Program-made: the position numbers and the translations under genes
Assembly (NCBI RefSeq): GCF_016587415.1
Contig: NZ_BNJI01000003.1
Location: 1,364,001 to 1,428,000 of the forward strand
Origin: Ktedonobacter sp. SOSP1-85
GTDB lineage: Bacteria; Chloroflexota; Ktedonobacteria; Ktedonobacterales; Ktedonobacteraceae
Reading direction: 5' to 3'
DNA length: 64,000 bases
Shown here: in pieces, positions 26,850-35,086 of the stretch
Numbering within the stretch: position 1 is the first letter of the stretch
Layout: each line of letters starts with the position of its first letter
The notes under the pieces: model-generated
Seen by the model: the letters and a program-made list of their open reading frames with translations, nothing else
The model's database searches: none
Told to the model about the DNA's origin: nothing

Positions 26850-28343
26850 ATGAGTCAGAGAGCTATAGACCTTGTGCGGCAGTTTCCGCAGAAGCGCGTC
26901 TTTCTTATAGGCGATGCGCTCCTGGATACCTATCTGGAGGGTGAGGCCTCGCGGCTCTGTCGCGAGGGACCAGTTCCGCTCCTGTGGAAGACGAGAGAAC
27001 AGCATGCTCCGGGCGGCGCCGCCAATGTCGCCGCCAACCTCAAGGCCTTGAACGCCCACGTCTCTTTTCTCAGTGTGATCGGTAACGATTATGCCGGGTC
27101 TCTCCTGCGTGGCGAACTGGAGGATATGGGCATCGATACGCAATGGTTGCTGGAAGACGATACCCCATTAACTCCTCATAAAATGCGTATCCTTGCCGAA
27201 GGTCAGTATGTCATTCGCCTCGACGATGGCGCGCGCCAGGGTGTGACCATGCGCCCCACGAATGAGGCTCTGCGCACCCGTTTGCACCAACATATTGAAG
27301 AACTCTACGCTAACTCTGACGTGGTCGTGATCTCAGATTACCACTATGGCGTTGTATCGCAGCCGGTCATCGAACAACTCACAGTCCTTGCCAATCGTAA
27401 TCCCAAGCCTATCTTGATCGATTCGCAGGCCTTACAGCGTTTCCAGCATCTCCCGGCCACGGTCGTTACCCCCAACCATGCTGAAGCGCAGCGCCTCGTC
27501 GAACTAGGCGGAGAGACACCCGCCGAGGATTGGGAGGAGCTAGCGCAGCAGCTTCATAAGGTCCTGCACGTTGACTATGTCGCCATCACCCTGGCGGAGC
27601 ATGGCGTCTACCTGCGCCAGCGTGATGCTGCCTCTGGTCTGCATGTGCCGACCCGCCCGGTCGAAAATGCCCAGGATGTCGGCGCCGGAGACTCCTTTGC
27701 CGCTGCCTTCTCACTAGCCCTGGCCGCTGGCGGAAACATCGAAGAGTCCGCCCAGATCGGACTTGATAACGCGGGCATCGCGGTCACCAAACCCAGAACA
27801 GCCTTTGTCTCACAACAGGAACTGCTGCAACGGGCGAGTTTACGCACCTTCACGGCGGTCTTGCAAACCCAGGAAGATGAGCTTGAGAGGCTCCGCGCCA
27901 CGCTGGAGATCGAACGCCTACGCGGTAAAACTATCGTCTTTACTAATGGCGTCTTCGACATCTTGCACGCCGGACACATTCACTTCTTGCGCCAGGCCCG
28001 GCAACTGGGCGATGTCCTGGTCGTGGCTATCAACAGTGATCGCAGTGCGCGTGGTCTGAAGGGTCCAGGCCGGCCTATCCACAGTGAGCAGGATCGCCTG
28101 GCCCTGGTCGCGGCACTCGACCCCGTCAACTACACTCTGCTCTTCGATGAGGACACCTCTAGCGCAATTATTAGTGCGCTCCGCCCCGATATCTACGTCA
28201 AGGGCGGCGACTACAGTGATGAGGTCATTCCAGAAGCAGTGGCCATCCAGGAAGCAGGCTGCCGCCTCGTCATCCTCCCCCTCGTTGGCAGCGCCAGCAC
28301 CAGCAACGTCATCGAACGCATCGTCGCCACACAAGAAGGCTAA
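26850..28343 (+). CDS. hldE: bifunctional heptose 7-P kinase / heptose 1-P nucleotidyltransferase, HldE-like
   Basis: A 497-aa two-domain enzyme, the HldE/RfaE size. Residues 1 to about 330 form a PfkB-type sugar kinase (APGGAANVAANLKAL near residue 50, catalytic DVGAGDSFAAAF near 277). Residues about 355-497 form a nucleotidyltransferase with TNGVFDILHAGHIHFL (HxGH) and INSDRSARGLKGPGRP. AAAGGA precedes the ATG. HldE makes activated D-glycero-beta-D-manno-heptose, normally for lipopolysaccharide. In a monoderm of the type suggested here it would feed another glycan, such as glycoprotein or capsule. No other heptose genes are in view. A terminator follows at 28355. Confidence 0.9.
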   Translation: MSQRAIDLVRQFPQKRVFLIGDALLDTYLEGEASRLCREGPVPLLWKTREQHAPGGAANVAANLKALNAHVSFLSVIGNDYAGSLLRGELEDMGIDTQWLLEDDTPLTPHKMRILAEGQYVIRLDDGARQGVTMRPTNEALRTRLHQHIEELYANSDVVVISDYHYGVVSQPVIEQLTVLANRNPKPILIDSQALQRFQHLPATVVTPNHAEAQRLVELGGETPAEDWEELAQQLHKVLHVDYVAITLAEHGVYLRQRDAASGLHVPTRPVENAQDVGAGDSFAAAFSLALAAGGNIEESAQIGLDNAGIAVTKPRTAFVSQQELLQRASLRTFTAVLQTQEDELERLRATLEIERLRGKTIVFTNGVFDILHAGHIHFLRQARQLGDVLVVAINSDRSARGLKGPGRPIHSEQDRLALVAALDPVNYTLLFDEDTSSAIISALRPDIYVKGGDYSDEVIPEAVAIQEAGCRLVILPLVGSASTSNVIERIVATQEG

Positions 28344-28354
28344 AGCCATGATTC

Positions 28355-28384
28355 GGCGCGTACAGTCCATACGCGCCTTTTCTT
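28355..28384 (+). terminator. intrinsic terminator of hldE
   Basis: GGCGCGTA-CAGTCCA-TACGCGCC followed by TTTTCTT, 11 nt after the stop codon. The stem again contains the GCGCGTAC word common to hairpins in this window. Confidence 0.8.
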
Positions 28385-28406
28385 CTTACAAATCTTCTTC
28401 CAGAAC

Positions 28407-28460
28407 TTGACAATCCCTTTGTGATTCATGTACTATACTCTATAGCACAGAGTACTCTAT
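28407..28460 (+). promoter_or_regulatory. promoter with palindromic operator candidate
   Basis: TTGACA at 28407-28412 and TACTAT at 28431-28436 (18 nt apart). Overlapping and following the -10 is TACTCT-N7-AGAGTA (28436-28454), and TACTCTAT occurs again at 28453-28460, so there is both an inverted and a direct repeat. The downstream operon encodes a winged-helix regulator, which may bind here. Confidence 0.55.
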
Positions 28461-28479
28461 GTAATTATGGAGGGAAGCA

Positions 28480-29049
28480 ATGCATATTACTCCTGATGAG
28501 GCGCGGGCAGCTTTGAATGATATCGAGGATGCGGCAAAGCAGGCAAGGCACCTCGTAAATACCTGGGCGTACTTTATGTTGCTCTGGGGCGTAGTCTGGA
28601 CACTGGGCTTTCTTGTCACACAGTTCGCGCTTTCACTGATTGTGTGGATATGGAGTGTGATGCTGCTGGTGGGAATGGGTGGCTCGATGATCCTGGGTAT
28701 CCTGCAAGGGCAGCGTACGCGACCGGCCCCGGGCGCGCAGTCAACTCGTGATTCTACCTTGTATGGGATATTCAATGGTGTACTCTACGGCTTTGTTTTG
28801 CTCTGGGTACTCCTCATTCCTCTCAAACCGCTCCATATCGGACTGCTCTGGATTACAGCGGAGATGATGAGTGCTATTATGGCCGGCATCTGGTTGCGGC
28901 AACCATTGTCTCTGGTGCTTGGCATAGGCGTGACGCTCATCACAATTGTGGGCTACCTGTTGTTGCCTGGCTACTTCTGGGCGTGGTCGGCCCTCTTTGC
29001 CGGATTACCTTTGATTATTGTAGGTATCTCCTTTTTAAGGCGGCGTTAA
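28480..29049 (+). CDS. five-helix membrane protein of unknown function
   Basis: A 189-aa protein; the ATG follows GGAGGGAAGCA. A charged N-terminal helix (MHITPDEARAALNDIEDAAK) precedes about five membrane segments, in two groups separated by a basic loop near residue 75-92. No enzyme motif is visible. The gene is 2 nt from the winged-helix regulator gene, forming a two-gene operon. A membrane protein paired with a small regulator suggests a signal relay or a regulated transporter-like role, but this is inference. Confidence 0.82.
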   Translation: MHITPDEARAALNDIEDAAKQARHLVNTWAYFMLLWGVVWTLGFLVTQFALSLIVWIWSVMLLVGMGGSMILGILQGQRTRPAPGAQSTRDSTLYGIFNGVLYGFVLLWVLLIPLKPLHIGLLWITAEMMSAIMAGIWLRQPLSLVLGIGVTLITIVGYLLLPGYFWAWSALFAGLPLIIVGISFLRRR

Positions 29050-29051
29050 CT

Positions 29052-29342
29052 ATGGCGGCACTCAATGAGCTTATTCATCAGCCTGTACGCCTGCGTATTA
29101 TGGCGATGCTGGCTGCGCTTCCCGAAGGTGTCCAGGTTACGTTTAACATGCTGAAGAAGCAGCTTGAGCTTACGGATGGGAATCTGGGCGCGCATCTGCA
29201 AAAGTTGGAGGAGGCCCAGTATGTGGCTGTTACCAAAACCTTCGTGCAGAAAAAGCCACATACCTACGTGGAGATTACCCCTCAAGGACGTAAGGCGTTT
29301 GAAGAGCATCGCACAGCTCTTCGCGAGATCCTGGAGAGTTAG
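29052..29342 (+). CDS. winged-helix transcriptional regulator
   Basis: A 96-aa DNA-binding protein starting at the ATG at 29052, with AAGGCGG inside the end of the upstream gene. It is an ArsR/MarR-like winged helix of the HTH_34 type: HQPVRLRIMAMLAALPEGVQ, FNMLKKQLELTDGNLGAHLQ (recognition helix), then the wing TFVQKKPHTYVEITPQGRKA. No metal-binding Cys cluster is present. It is probably an autoregulator of its operon through the palindrome at 28436-28454. Confidence 0.88.
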   Translation: MAALNELIHQPVRLRIMAMLAALPEGVQVTFNMLKKQLELTDGNLGAHLQKLEEAQYVAVTKTFVQKKPHTYVEITPQGRKAFEEHRTALREILES

Positions 29343-29426
29343 CCCGTCCAACGAGCAATCTGCATACAAAGAGTAAGTTTATTCTTTTTAACTAGAGTCA
29401 TACGTTTGTCTGAAGGAGTAGACATC

Positions 29427-30260
29427 ATGGCAAAAGTTTCCACCTACTCAATGGCTGAGGAACGCATCATAATTGACCTTAATACTTGCGTTGTGGTGCA
29501 AGAGCGTATTCAGGCTGGTAGAGTTGGCTGGAGCTGGCCGCTAGTTATGGCCTTTATCCGTTTCCCTCTTGCCCTGCTGGGTGCTGTCTTGACCTTCCTT
29601 TTCTTTACACTGCAAGGCAATCCCCATGCCTTTGCATTGAGTTTTGTTACCTCTACCTTTTACTTTACCTTTGTCAACCTCATAAGCTTGGCGCTGCTCA
29701 TATGGCTGGCTCGTCGTGAAGGGCTACGCCTGCGCGATCTAATGGGGTTCAAGCATGATCGATTCGGTAAAGATGTATTGTTGGGGCTACTCTGGGTGTT
29801 GGTCCTTTATATCCCTTTTACTATTGGCGTGCTACTTGTCCCGTTTCTCTTTTATGGTGGTGATGCTTTTAACCACTATGCGCAGATTTTTAGTGTCGCG
29901 GACACCGGGTTCTCTCTACCTCTCTGGTTTGCTCTCTGGGCAGCATTCGTTTTTCCTACACTTAATGCCCCCATTGAAGAGATGCATTATCGCGGGTATG
30001 CGCAGATACGCCTGAGCGCACTCAGCAATAAGACATGGGTGGGTATACTCGTTCCAACGGTGGGATTTGCACTTCAGCATGTTGTGTTTGCGCCAAGCGT
30101 TGTCGGAGCAACAGTGTACCTGGTCAGCTTCTTCTGTTGGGGTATGGGCGCGGCCCTGATCTACCAGAGGCAGAAGCGCCTTCCATCCCTGGTTATTGCT
30201 CACTTTATTACCAATCTCTTCTTTGGTCTGGTGCCACTTGCTAGCATTTTCTGGCACTAG
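29427..30260 (+). CDS. CPBP-family intramembrane protease
   Basis: A 277-aa membrane protein; the ATG at 29427 has AAGGAG eight bases upstream. About seven helices. CPBP (CAAX protease and bacteriocin-processing) motifs: APIEEMHYRGYAQ near residues 181-193 (EExxxR), FALQHVVF near 214 and AHFITNLFFG near 258. The EE, Arg and His residues of the active site are present, so it is probably an active glutamate-type intramembrane peptidase. The substrate could be a lipoprotein, a peptide or a regulator. It follows the membrane protein/regulator pair by 84 nt. Confidence 0.88.
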   Translation: MAKVSTYSMAEERIIIDLNTCVVVQERIQAGRVGWSWPLVMAFIRFPLALLGAVLTFLFFTLQGNPHAFALSFVTSTFYFTFVNLISLALLIWLARREGLRLRDLMGFKHDRFGKDVLLGLLWVLVLYIPFTIGVLLVPFLFYGGDAFNHYAQIFSVADTGFSLPLWFALWAAFVFPTLNAPIEEMHYRGYAQIRLSALSNKTWVGILVPTVGFALQHVVFAPSVVGATVYLVSFFCWGMGAALIYQRQKRLPSLVIAHFITNLFFGLVPLASIFWH

Positions 30261-30300
30261 CAGGCTTGGACAACCTGCTTTTATGACTGAGATAACTTTC

Positions 30301-30325
30301 CAGCGCGTACAGCCTGTACGCGCTG
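30301..30325 (+). terminator. hairpin after the CPBP gene
   Basis: CAGCGCGTACA-GCC-TGTACGCGCTG, perfect 11-nt arms, 40 nt after the stop. Contains the GCGCGTAC word. No strong T run follows. Confidence 0.6.
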
Positions 30326-30403
30326 TCCCCCATATTTGACGATAGGCTCATCCTTGCGTCTATAATTGCTAGAAAGCAAGCGCCAGAGCTTATAAGGAGG
30401 GCT

Positions 30404-30703
30404 TTGACGTCCGAGGAGCGCGAAGTCCTCTGGGATGATGGCATCGGTTCACAAGAACTCTGGGAGGCCGAAGAGCTTACTGGTATTGAGGAGGAAGAGG
30501 TGCAGTCACCTGTGCTCCTAGGCTCTCCCTGGCCCATAGAGCTCTTACCAATTTGCCAATGAGGTTGCAATATCACCACCTATATGAATGTGGCGACTGA
30601 CCAGATATTTCAGGGTATGCGAGGCGCTGACCTCCTGGTCGCAGCCTCGCTCGAAGAGTGGCTTGAGCGCTGGCTGGCTGGTGAGCAGCTCCAATTTTTA
30701 TAA
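30404..30703 (+). pseudogene. small acidic protein frame interrupted by TGA
   Basis: From a TTG at 30404 with ATAAGGAGGG directly upstream, 52 codons encode an acidic protein (MTSEEREVLWDDGIGSQELW, then EAEELTGIEEEE). A TGA at 30560-30562 is followed in the same frame by 46 further codons (including MNVATDQIFQGMRGADLLVA and LEEWLERWLAG) to TAA at 30701-30703. Either a 52-aa protein is made and the rest is decayed, or a 99-codon gene was broken by TGG to TGA. No family is recognised. Confidence 0.5.
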
Positions 30704-30724
30704 AAAAGGAAGTAAGAGGGTCAG

Positions 30725-30777
30725 GTGATGTGGATAGAGGTTGGCAGCCCCAGGCTGCCAACCTCTATCCACATCAC
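30725..30777. terminator. 53-nt hairpin with perfect 25-nt arms
   Basis: GTGATGTGGATAGAGGTTGG and CAGCC with exact complement, loop CCA. It lies between convergent genes. Its core GGTTGGCAGCC/GGCTGCCAACC is shared with the hairpin at 46529-46589. Confidence 0.85.
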
Positions 30778-30785
30778 TCAGACTA

Positions 30786-31556
30786 CTACAGCGCGCCGGT
30801 GTTGCGCATGAGGCCGCCGTCGATGACGAAGGTGGAGCCGGTGACATATTCGGCAGCGCCGGAGGCCAGGTAGAGCGCGAGGTGCGCGACCTCCTCGGGC
30901 TGGCCCATGCGATGCAGGGGAATCTCGTCGATCATGGCCTTGTATTTGTTGGGATCAGACTTTACGTCGGCGTCGATGGGGGTATCTATGGCGCCTGGCG
31001 CTATGTTGTTAACAGTAATGCTGTGCTTGGCTAGCTCCAGGCAGATGGTGCGCATCATCATGCGCATCCCGCCCTTGGCGCAGCAGTAGGGGACGTTCTC
31101 GGGCATGGGCAAATCCTCATGCACCGATGAGATGTTAATGATCTGGCCGCGTATATTCTGTTTGACCATCTCGCGCGCCGCCGCCTGGGCGCAGAAGAAG
31201 GCCCCCTTGAGGTTGGTATCGACGACGCGGTCAAACTGCTCTTCGGTGACGTCCAGGAAGGGGCTGTGAATCTCCATGCCCGCGTTATTGACCAGGATAT
31301 CCAGGCGCCCAAACTGCTCGACGGCCCGTTGCGCCAGCCCCTGGGCCTGCTGGTACTGTGAGATATCCGCCTGTTGCACAAAGCAGGTTCCGCCCTGCTG
31401 CTCAATCATGCTCCTGACTTCATTAGCCTTCTGCTCATTGTGCGCGTAGTTAACGACGACCGAGGCGCCCTCCCGGGCGAATAAGAGTGCGATGGCCCTC
31501 CCAATGCCGCTATCGGCGCCCGTGATAAGCGCGACCTTTCGCTCCAGTAATCCCAT
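30786..31556 (-). CDS. SDR-family oxidoreductase (glucose 1-dehydrogenase-like)
   Basis: A 256-aa Rossmann-fold enzyme of usual SDR length. Cofactor motif TGADSGIGRAI at residues 13-23, NNAGMEIHSPF near 90, catalytic Ser in IINISSVHEDLP, and Tyr-Lys in PYCCAKGGMRMM. The C-terminus IDGGLMRNTGAL is typical of classical SDRs. The order and the HEDLPMP segment resemble Bacillus-type glucose 1-dehydrogenases, but the substrate cannot be settled by sequence. Asn after the second strand (VVVNYAHN) suggests NADP(H) or dual use. It stands alone, with a hairpin at its 3' side. Confidence 0.88.
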   Translation of the reverse strand: MGLLERKVALITGADSGIGRAIALLFAREGASVVVNYAHNEQKANEVRSMIEQQGGTCFVQQADISQYQQAQGLAQRAVEQFGRLDILVNNAGMEIHSPFLDVTEEQFDRVVDTNLKGAFFCAQAAAREMVKQNIRGQIINISSVHEDLPMPENVPYCCAKGGMRMMMRTICLELAKHSITVNNIAPGAIDTPIDADVKSDPNKYKAMIDEIPLHRMGQPEEVAHLALYLASGAAEYVTGSTFVIDGGLMRNTGAL

Positions 31557-31676
31557 GGTCTTCTATATCCTTTCTCGCGAGTATATTCTGCTGTAAAAGA
31601 TGTTCAATGCCGTGATTGTCCACCTTCAACACGTATGGCGAGCAAGAGTGGATACGCTATCATATGTAGAAAAGCC

Positions 31677-31775
31677 TGTAGGGTCCATGCTGGCATGAAC
31701 TCCGAGGCCGGAAGGCCGATACCCGTGTGTGGGACGTCGCTTCGCTCGGGAGTCCATGCCAGCATGGACCCTACA
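31677..31775. repeat. GAGTCCATGCCAGCATGGA repeat family, copy 4
   Basis: A 99-bp element with matching inverted ends: TGTAGGGTCCATGCTGGCAT at the left and GCCAGCATGGACCCTACA at the right. This is the most complete copy in the window. The right end supplies the TAG stop codon of ecfA (31771-31773). Confidence 0.8.
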
Positions 31776-33546
31776 ATTTATTAGGCGCGTACACCAGGAG
31801 CGCGACCGCTTGCTCGACGGTGATAAAGTGGGGCCGGCGCGAGTCATGCTGTTGCAGGCGGGTGGAGAGCATGGCCGAGATTGGGGCGCGCAAACCTGTG
31901 ACTTGCAGGACCTCCTCTTCGCTGAAAAGCTGGAGCGGGGTGCCACTAAAGACGACCTGCCCATCACGGAAGGAGACCACGCGCTGGCAATGCTCCGCCA
32001 CTAGCGTCATGTCGTGCGTGATGATCAGGATAGTCTTTCCTTGATGCTGGAGGGCGCGCAGTAGTTGCATAATGCTGTTGATTGAGTGGTAATCCTGGCC
32101 CGTGGTTGGCTCGTCGACAATAAGGATATCAGGTCCCATGGCGAGCACGGCGGCGACGGCCAGGCGCTGGCGCTGCCCTTTGCTCAGGAAGAGTGGGTCC
32201 TCGTCGGCGTAATCGACGAGGTCTACGGCTTCTAACGTCTCGCGCACTTTGGTCTTACGCTCCTCAGCCGAGAGTCCCAGGTTCTTCAGGCCATATTCGA
32301 TCTCATCACTCACTTTGCGACAGAAGAGCTGGTGATCAGGATTCTGGAAAACGTAGCCGACATAGGAGGGTAGACGTTTACGCATACGTTTATTCGCCAG
32401 GTCTTGCCCAAGGACCTGCACGCGCCCCGAACTGGCGCGGTAGATGCCCGCCAGGATCTTGGCGAAGGTCGTCTTTCCGCTCCCATTGGGACCCAGCAGG
32501 GCCAGCATCTCGCTGCGTCGCAAGCTCAAATCGATGCCTTTGAGCGCGACGGTGCCATCCTCGTAGCTATACCCCACCTGCTCTGCGCAGACAACTGGCT
32601 CTCCTGGCTCCTCCTCAACCACGCCAGGCGCAGTGCTATGGGCATCGCCGGGCGTTAAGAGGGGGGCGAAGGCCTCTTCCGCCTCATCAAGCGTGAGCGG
32701 AGGACGACCCTGGAAGGTACAACTGCTCTCCCAGGAGATGCGTGTCAGCTCACCAACTGAGGCGCCGTAACGCTCCAGAATGTTTTGGTGGGCGTAAAAC
32801 TCTCCTGGCGGCGCGACCAGTTCTATGCGCCCACCATGGAGCAGGGCAATGCGGTCGCAGAAGGCGCTCAAGATCTCGGGGTCCTGCTCTACCAGGATCA
32901 CAGTTATCCTATAGTCATGGCGTAAACGAGCGATGGTTTCGATGACCTCGCGTTTGCCCACGGGATCGAGATCGCTGGTTGGCTCATCGAGGATCAAGAT
33001 TTGAGGGCGCATGGCGAGGAAGGCGGCGATGGCTACGCGCTGTTTCTGCCCGCCCGAGAGGTCGGCGGGATGGGTATAAAACGCGCCGTGCCAGAGCCGC
33101 TCCAGGCCAACCCATGCCAGGGCCTCGTGGGCGCGCTGAAGTATCTCTTCCCTGGGTATATCTTGCAGTTGCAGGCCGATGCCCAGCTCATGCAGCAGGC
33201 TCATGCGCAGGAACTGGTTCTCGGGGTCTTGCATGATCATGCCCACCTTGTGGCTGGTGGCGGTCTTCGAGGTAATAGGCTCGCCGAGTAGCTCAAGGCT
33301 ACCGCGAAAATGTGAGCGTAGCTGCTCAACGCTCAGGCGCGCACTATAGGGGAGGATGCCCATCAGCATACGGCAGAACGTGGTCTTCCCCGCGCCGCTG
33401 GGACCCGTAATGCCGAAGCACTCTCCCGGCTCAATCTGGAGCGCGATATCGCGTAGCGTCCAGGGGCGCGCCTTCTCGCCGGGCTTGCCCTCACCATAAT
33501 CTGGATAGCGCCACCACAGGCCAGATACAGAGACCGCGCTCGTCAT
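31771..33546 (-). CDS. fused ECF transporter ATPases (EcfA1-EcfA2)
   Basis: A 591-aa protein with two ABC ATPase domains, from an ATG at 33546. Domain 1 (about 5-265): Walker A GPSGAGKTTF, Q-loop MQDPENQFL, signature LSGGQKQRV, Walker B LILDEPTSDLD. Domain 2 (about 320-570): GPNGSGKTTF, FQNPDHQLF, LSKGQRQRL, ILIVDEPTTGQD. PENQ/PDHQ Q-loops are typical of EcfA. Together with EcfT (upstream gene) it forms the energising module of an energy-coupling-factor vitamin/metal importer. No substrate-binding S component is present in the window. The coding end is set by repeat DNA. Confidence 0.92.
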   Translation of the reverse strand: MTSAVSVSGLWWRYPDYGEGKPGEKARPWTLRDIALQIEPGECFGITGPSGAGKTTFCRMLMGILPYSARLSVEQLRSHFRGSLELLGEPITSKTATSHKVGMIMQDPENQFLRMSLLHELGIGLQLQDIPREEILQRAHEALAWVGLERLWHGAFYTHPADLSGGQKQRVAIAAFLAMRPQILILDEPTSDLDPVGKREVIETIARLRHDYRITVILVEQDPEILSAFCDRIALLHGGRIELVAPPGEFYAHQNILERYGASVGELTRISWESSCTFQGRPPLTLDEAEEAFAPLLTPGDAHSTAPGVVEEEPGEPVVCAEQVGYSYEDGTVALKGIDLSLRRSEMLALLGPNGSGKTTFAKILAGIYRASSGRVQVLGQDLANKRMRKRLPSYVGYVFQNPDHQLFCRKVSDEIEYGLKNLGLSAEERKTKVRETLEAVDLVDYADEDPLFLSKGQRQRLAVAAVLAMGPDILIVDEPTTGQDYHSINSIMQLLRALQHQGKTILIITHDMTLVAEHCQRVVSFRDGQVVFSGTPLQLFSEEEVLQVTGLRAPISAMLSTRLQQHDSRRPHFITVEQAVALLVYAPNKL

Positions 33547-33617
33547 GAGTCTTTCTCTCTTTCCATTGACATAATCAAGCATTTCCCGCCCTTCTTGCCG
33601 AGTGGAGTGCTCCCAAT

Positions 33618-33777
33618 TTGGTAGGGACCCGGTTTAGCGCGTCCAAAGGCGATTAATCGCCTGTAGGCGCAGCCCCAAAACGTTCCAGATGATGTTGTTG
33701 TGGGACGCTTGTAAAAAATGGCTTGCGCTGCACTGCCATGAATGGCATTTGGACGCGCTAAAGCTGGTCCCTACCAA
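33618..33777. mobile_element. 160-bp MITE-like element
   Basis: Terminal inverted repeats of 30 nt, TTGGTAGGGACCCGGTTTAG at the left, with two mismatches between ends. The interior has no reading frame and holds small hairpins (GGCGATTAATCGCC, CCATGAATGG). It lies between ecfT and ecfA. No clear target-site duplication was seen. Confidence 0.6.
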
Positions 33778-33789
33778 GAAATTATCGTG

Positions 33790-34878
33790 TCACACCAATA
33801 TTGCTGGCCAGAGCAGGGCCGTCAAGTTGAAATGGGTGCCGAAGGAGAGGTAGAACAGGAGCAGGCAGAGAACGATGGCGCTCCAATCCATCACACTCCA
33901 GGGCTGGATCTCATAGAAATCGTTGGTGACCTGGTTGATGCGGTAGCCGCGCGCCATGAGGGCATCACCGATCTCACCTGAGCGGCGGATCATGACCGCG
34001 ATCAGGGGGACGGAGATGCTGGCCAGGTCGCTGAGCTGGCGCAGGAAGCTGCGCGGGCGTGCGTTGATGGCGCGGGCCAGTTGCGCCTGGTGGATGGTCT
34101 GGTAGTCGACCAGGGCCAGGTCGAGCGCGCGAAAGACGGTACTGATAAAGAAGATCACGGGCTGCGGGACGCGCAACTGGCGCAGGGCGCCAATCAGCTC
34201 CGCGTCGCGGCTGGAGACCACGAGGGCGATGGTTGAAAAGATCAGTCCAGAGTAGCCAATGACCTTCGTCAGCGCGATCAGCAGGCCATGATCGCTGACC
34301 AGGAGCGTCAGGGGATGGAAGAAAGGGACCTGCGCGAAGGTCCAGGTGGGTAGCGCCAGGAAGTGTGAGCCAATAAAGGTGAAGAGGGCTGCCAGCACCA
34401 GGCCCAATACGACCTTGCGTGTCCAGAGGAAATAGCCCAGCGTCAGTCCCAGCCAGAGCAGGAACCAGGTCGAGATGCCCAGGTCGAGATGTCCGCTATA
34501 CACTGGCGCCTCTAGCAGCGTAACGTGTCCCGGAACCGGGTTAAAGACGATCCAGGTGGAGAAGAGGCTGATCAGCGTGGGGATGGTCAGGAGGACATAG
34601 ATGCGCGCCACACGGCTATGCATGCCGCTCCCCAGGAACATCGCCAGCGAGAGCAGGCTTAGCAGCGCCGCCATCAAAGGATCAGGCCTGGCCACATCAA
34701 TCGCCCGCAGCTGAACAATCGAAATACAGATCACGAGCAGGAAGCGTACCAGCAGGTGGAAGCGAGCGAACGGAGCGTTGACGCGCCGTGAGAAGATAAA
34801 CGAGCGTACATAGCGCCGCCCCGGAGGCACATCCATAAATATGGGGAGCGGTGTGCGCAGGCCCTTGCTGCCCTTCAA
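33790..34878 (-). CDS. EcfT transmembrane subunit of an ECF transporter
   Basis: A 362-aa membrane protein. Start set at the TTG at 34878, which has AAGGAGG seven bases upstream; an ATG at 34923 is the alternative. About six to eight helices. The two coupling-helix motifs that bind the ATPases are visible: AINARPRSFL and DALMARGYR near residues 275 and 310. The gene is followed, across a MITE-like element, by the fused EcfA gene. Location next to the preQ1 operon suggests queuosine-precursor uptake, but cobalt, biotin or other ligands remain possible because the S component is missing. Confidence 0.88.
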   Translation of the reverse strand: MKGSKGLRTPLPIFMDVPPGRRYVRSFIFSRRVNAPFARFHLLVRFLLVICISIVQLRAIDVARPDPLMAALLSLLSLAMFLGSGMHSRVARIYVLLTIPTLISLFSTWIVFNPVPGHVTLLEAPVYSGHLDLGISTWFLLWLGLTLGYFLWTRKVVLGLVLAALFTFIGSHFLALPTWTFAQVPFFHPLTLLVSDHGLLIALTKVIGYSGLIFSTIALVVSSRDAELIGALRQLRVPQPVIFFISTVFRALDLALVDYQTIHQAQLARAINARPRSFLRQLSDLASISVPLIAVMIRRSGEIGDALMARGYRINQVTNDFYEIQPWSVMDWSAIVLCLLLFYLSFGTHFNLTALLWPAILV

Positions 34879-34986
34879 AATCAAGCCTCCTTCAGCATTT
34901 TTAAACACATGTATCGATAGCATTTAGTATAGCTGATTTATGCTGAAACTTCATGGTATAGGACCCGGTTGTTAGTATAGAGGGGT

Positions 34987-35053
34987 ACGACGCTACTAAA
35001 GTACGCGTCTACATATACGCGTAATATGTAGACGCGTACTTTAGTAGCGTCGT
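34987..35053. terminator. 67-nt hairpin with perfect 29-nt arms
   Basis: ACGACGCTACTAAAGTACGC (continuing GTCTACATA) and its exact complement. The centre TACGCGTA is itself palindromic. It lies between folE and ecfT, so it probably ends the que transcript or reduces read-through into the ECF genes. It has the GTAC-GCG word of the family. Confidence 0.85.
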
Positions 35054-35086
35054 GCCTGTTGGGGCCTGGGAAAACTCCCTAGATTT

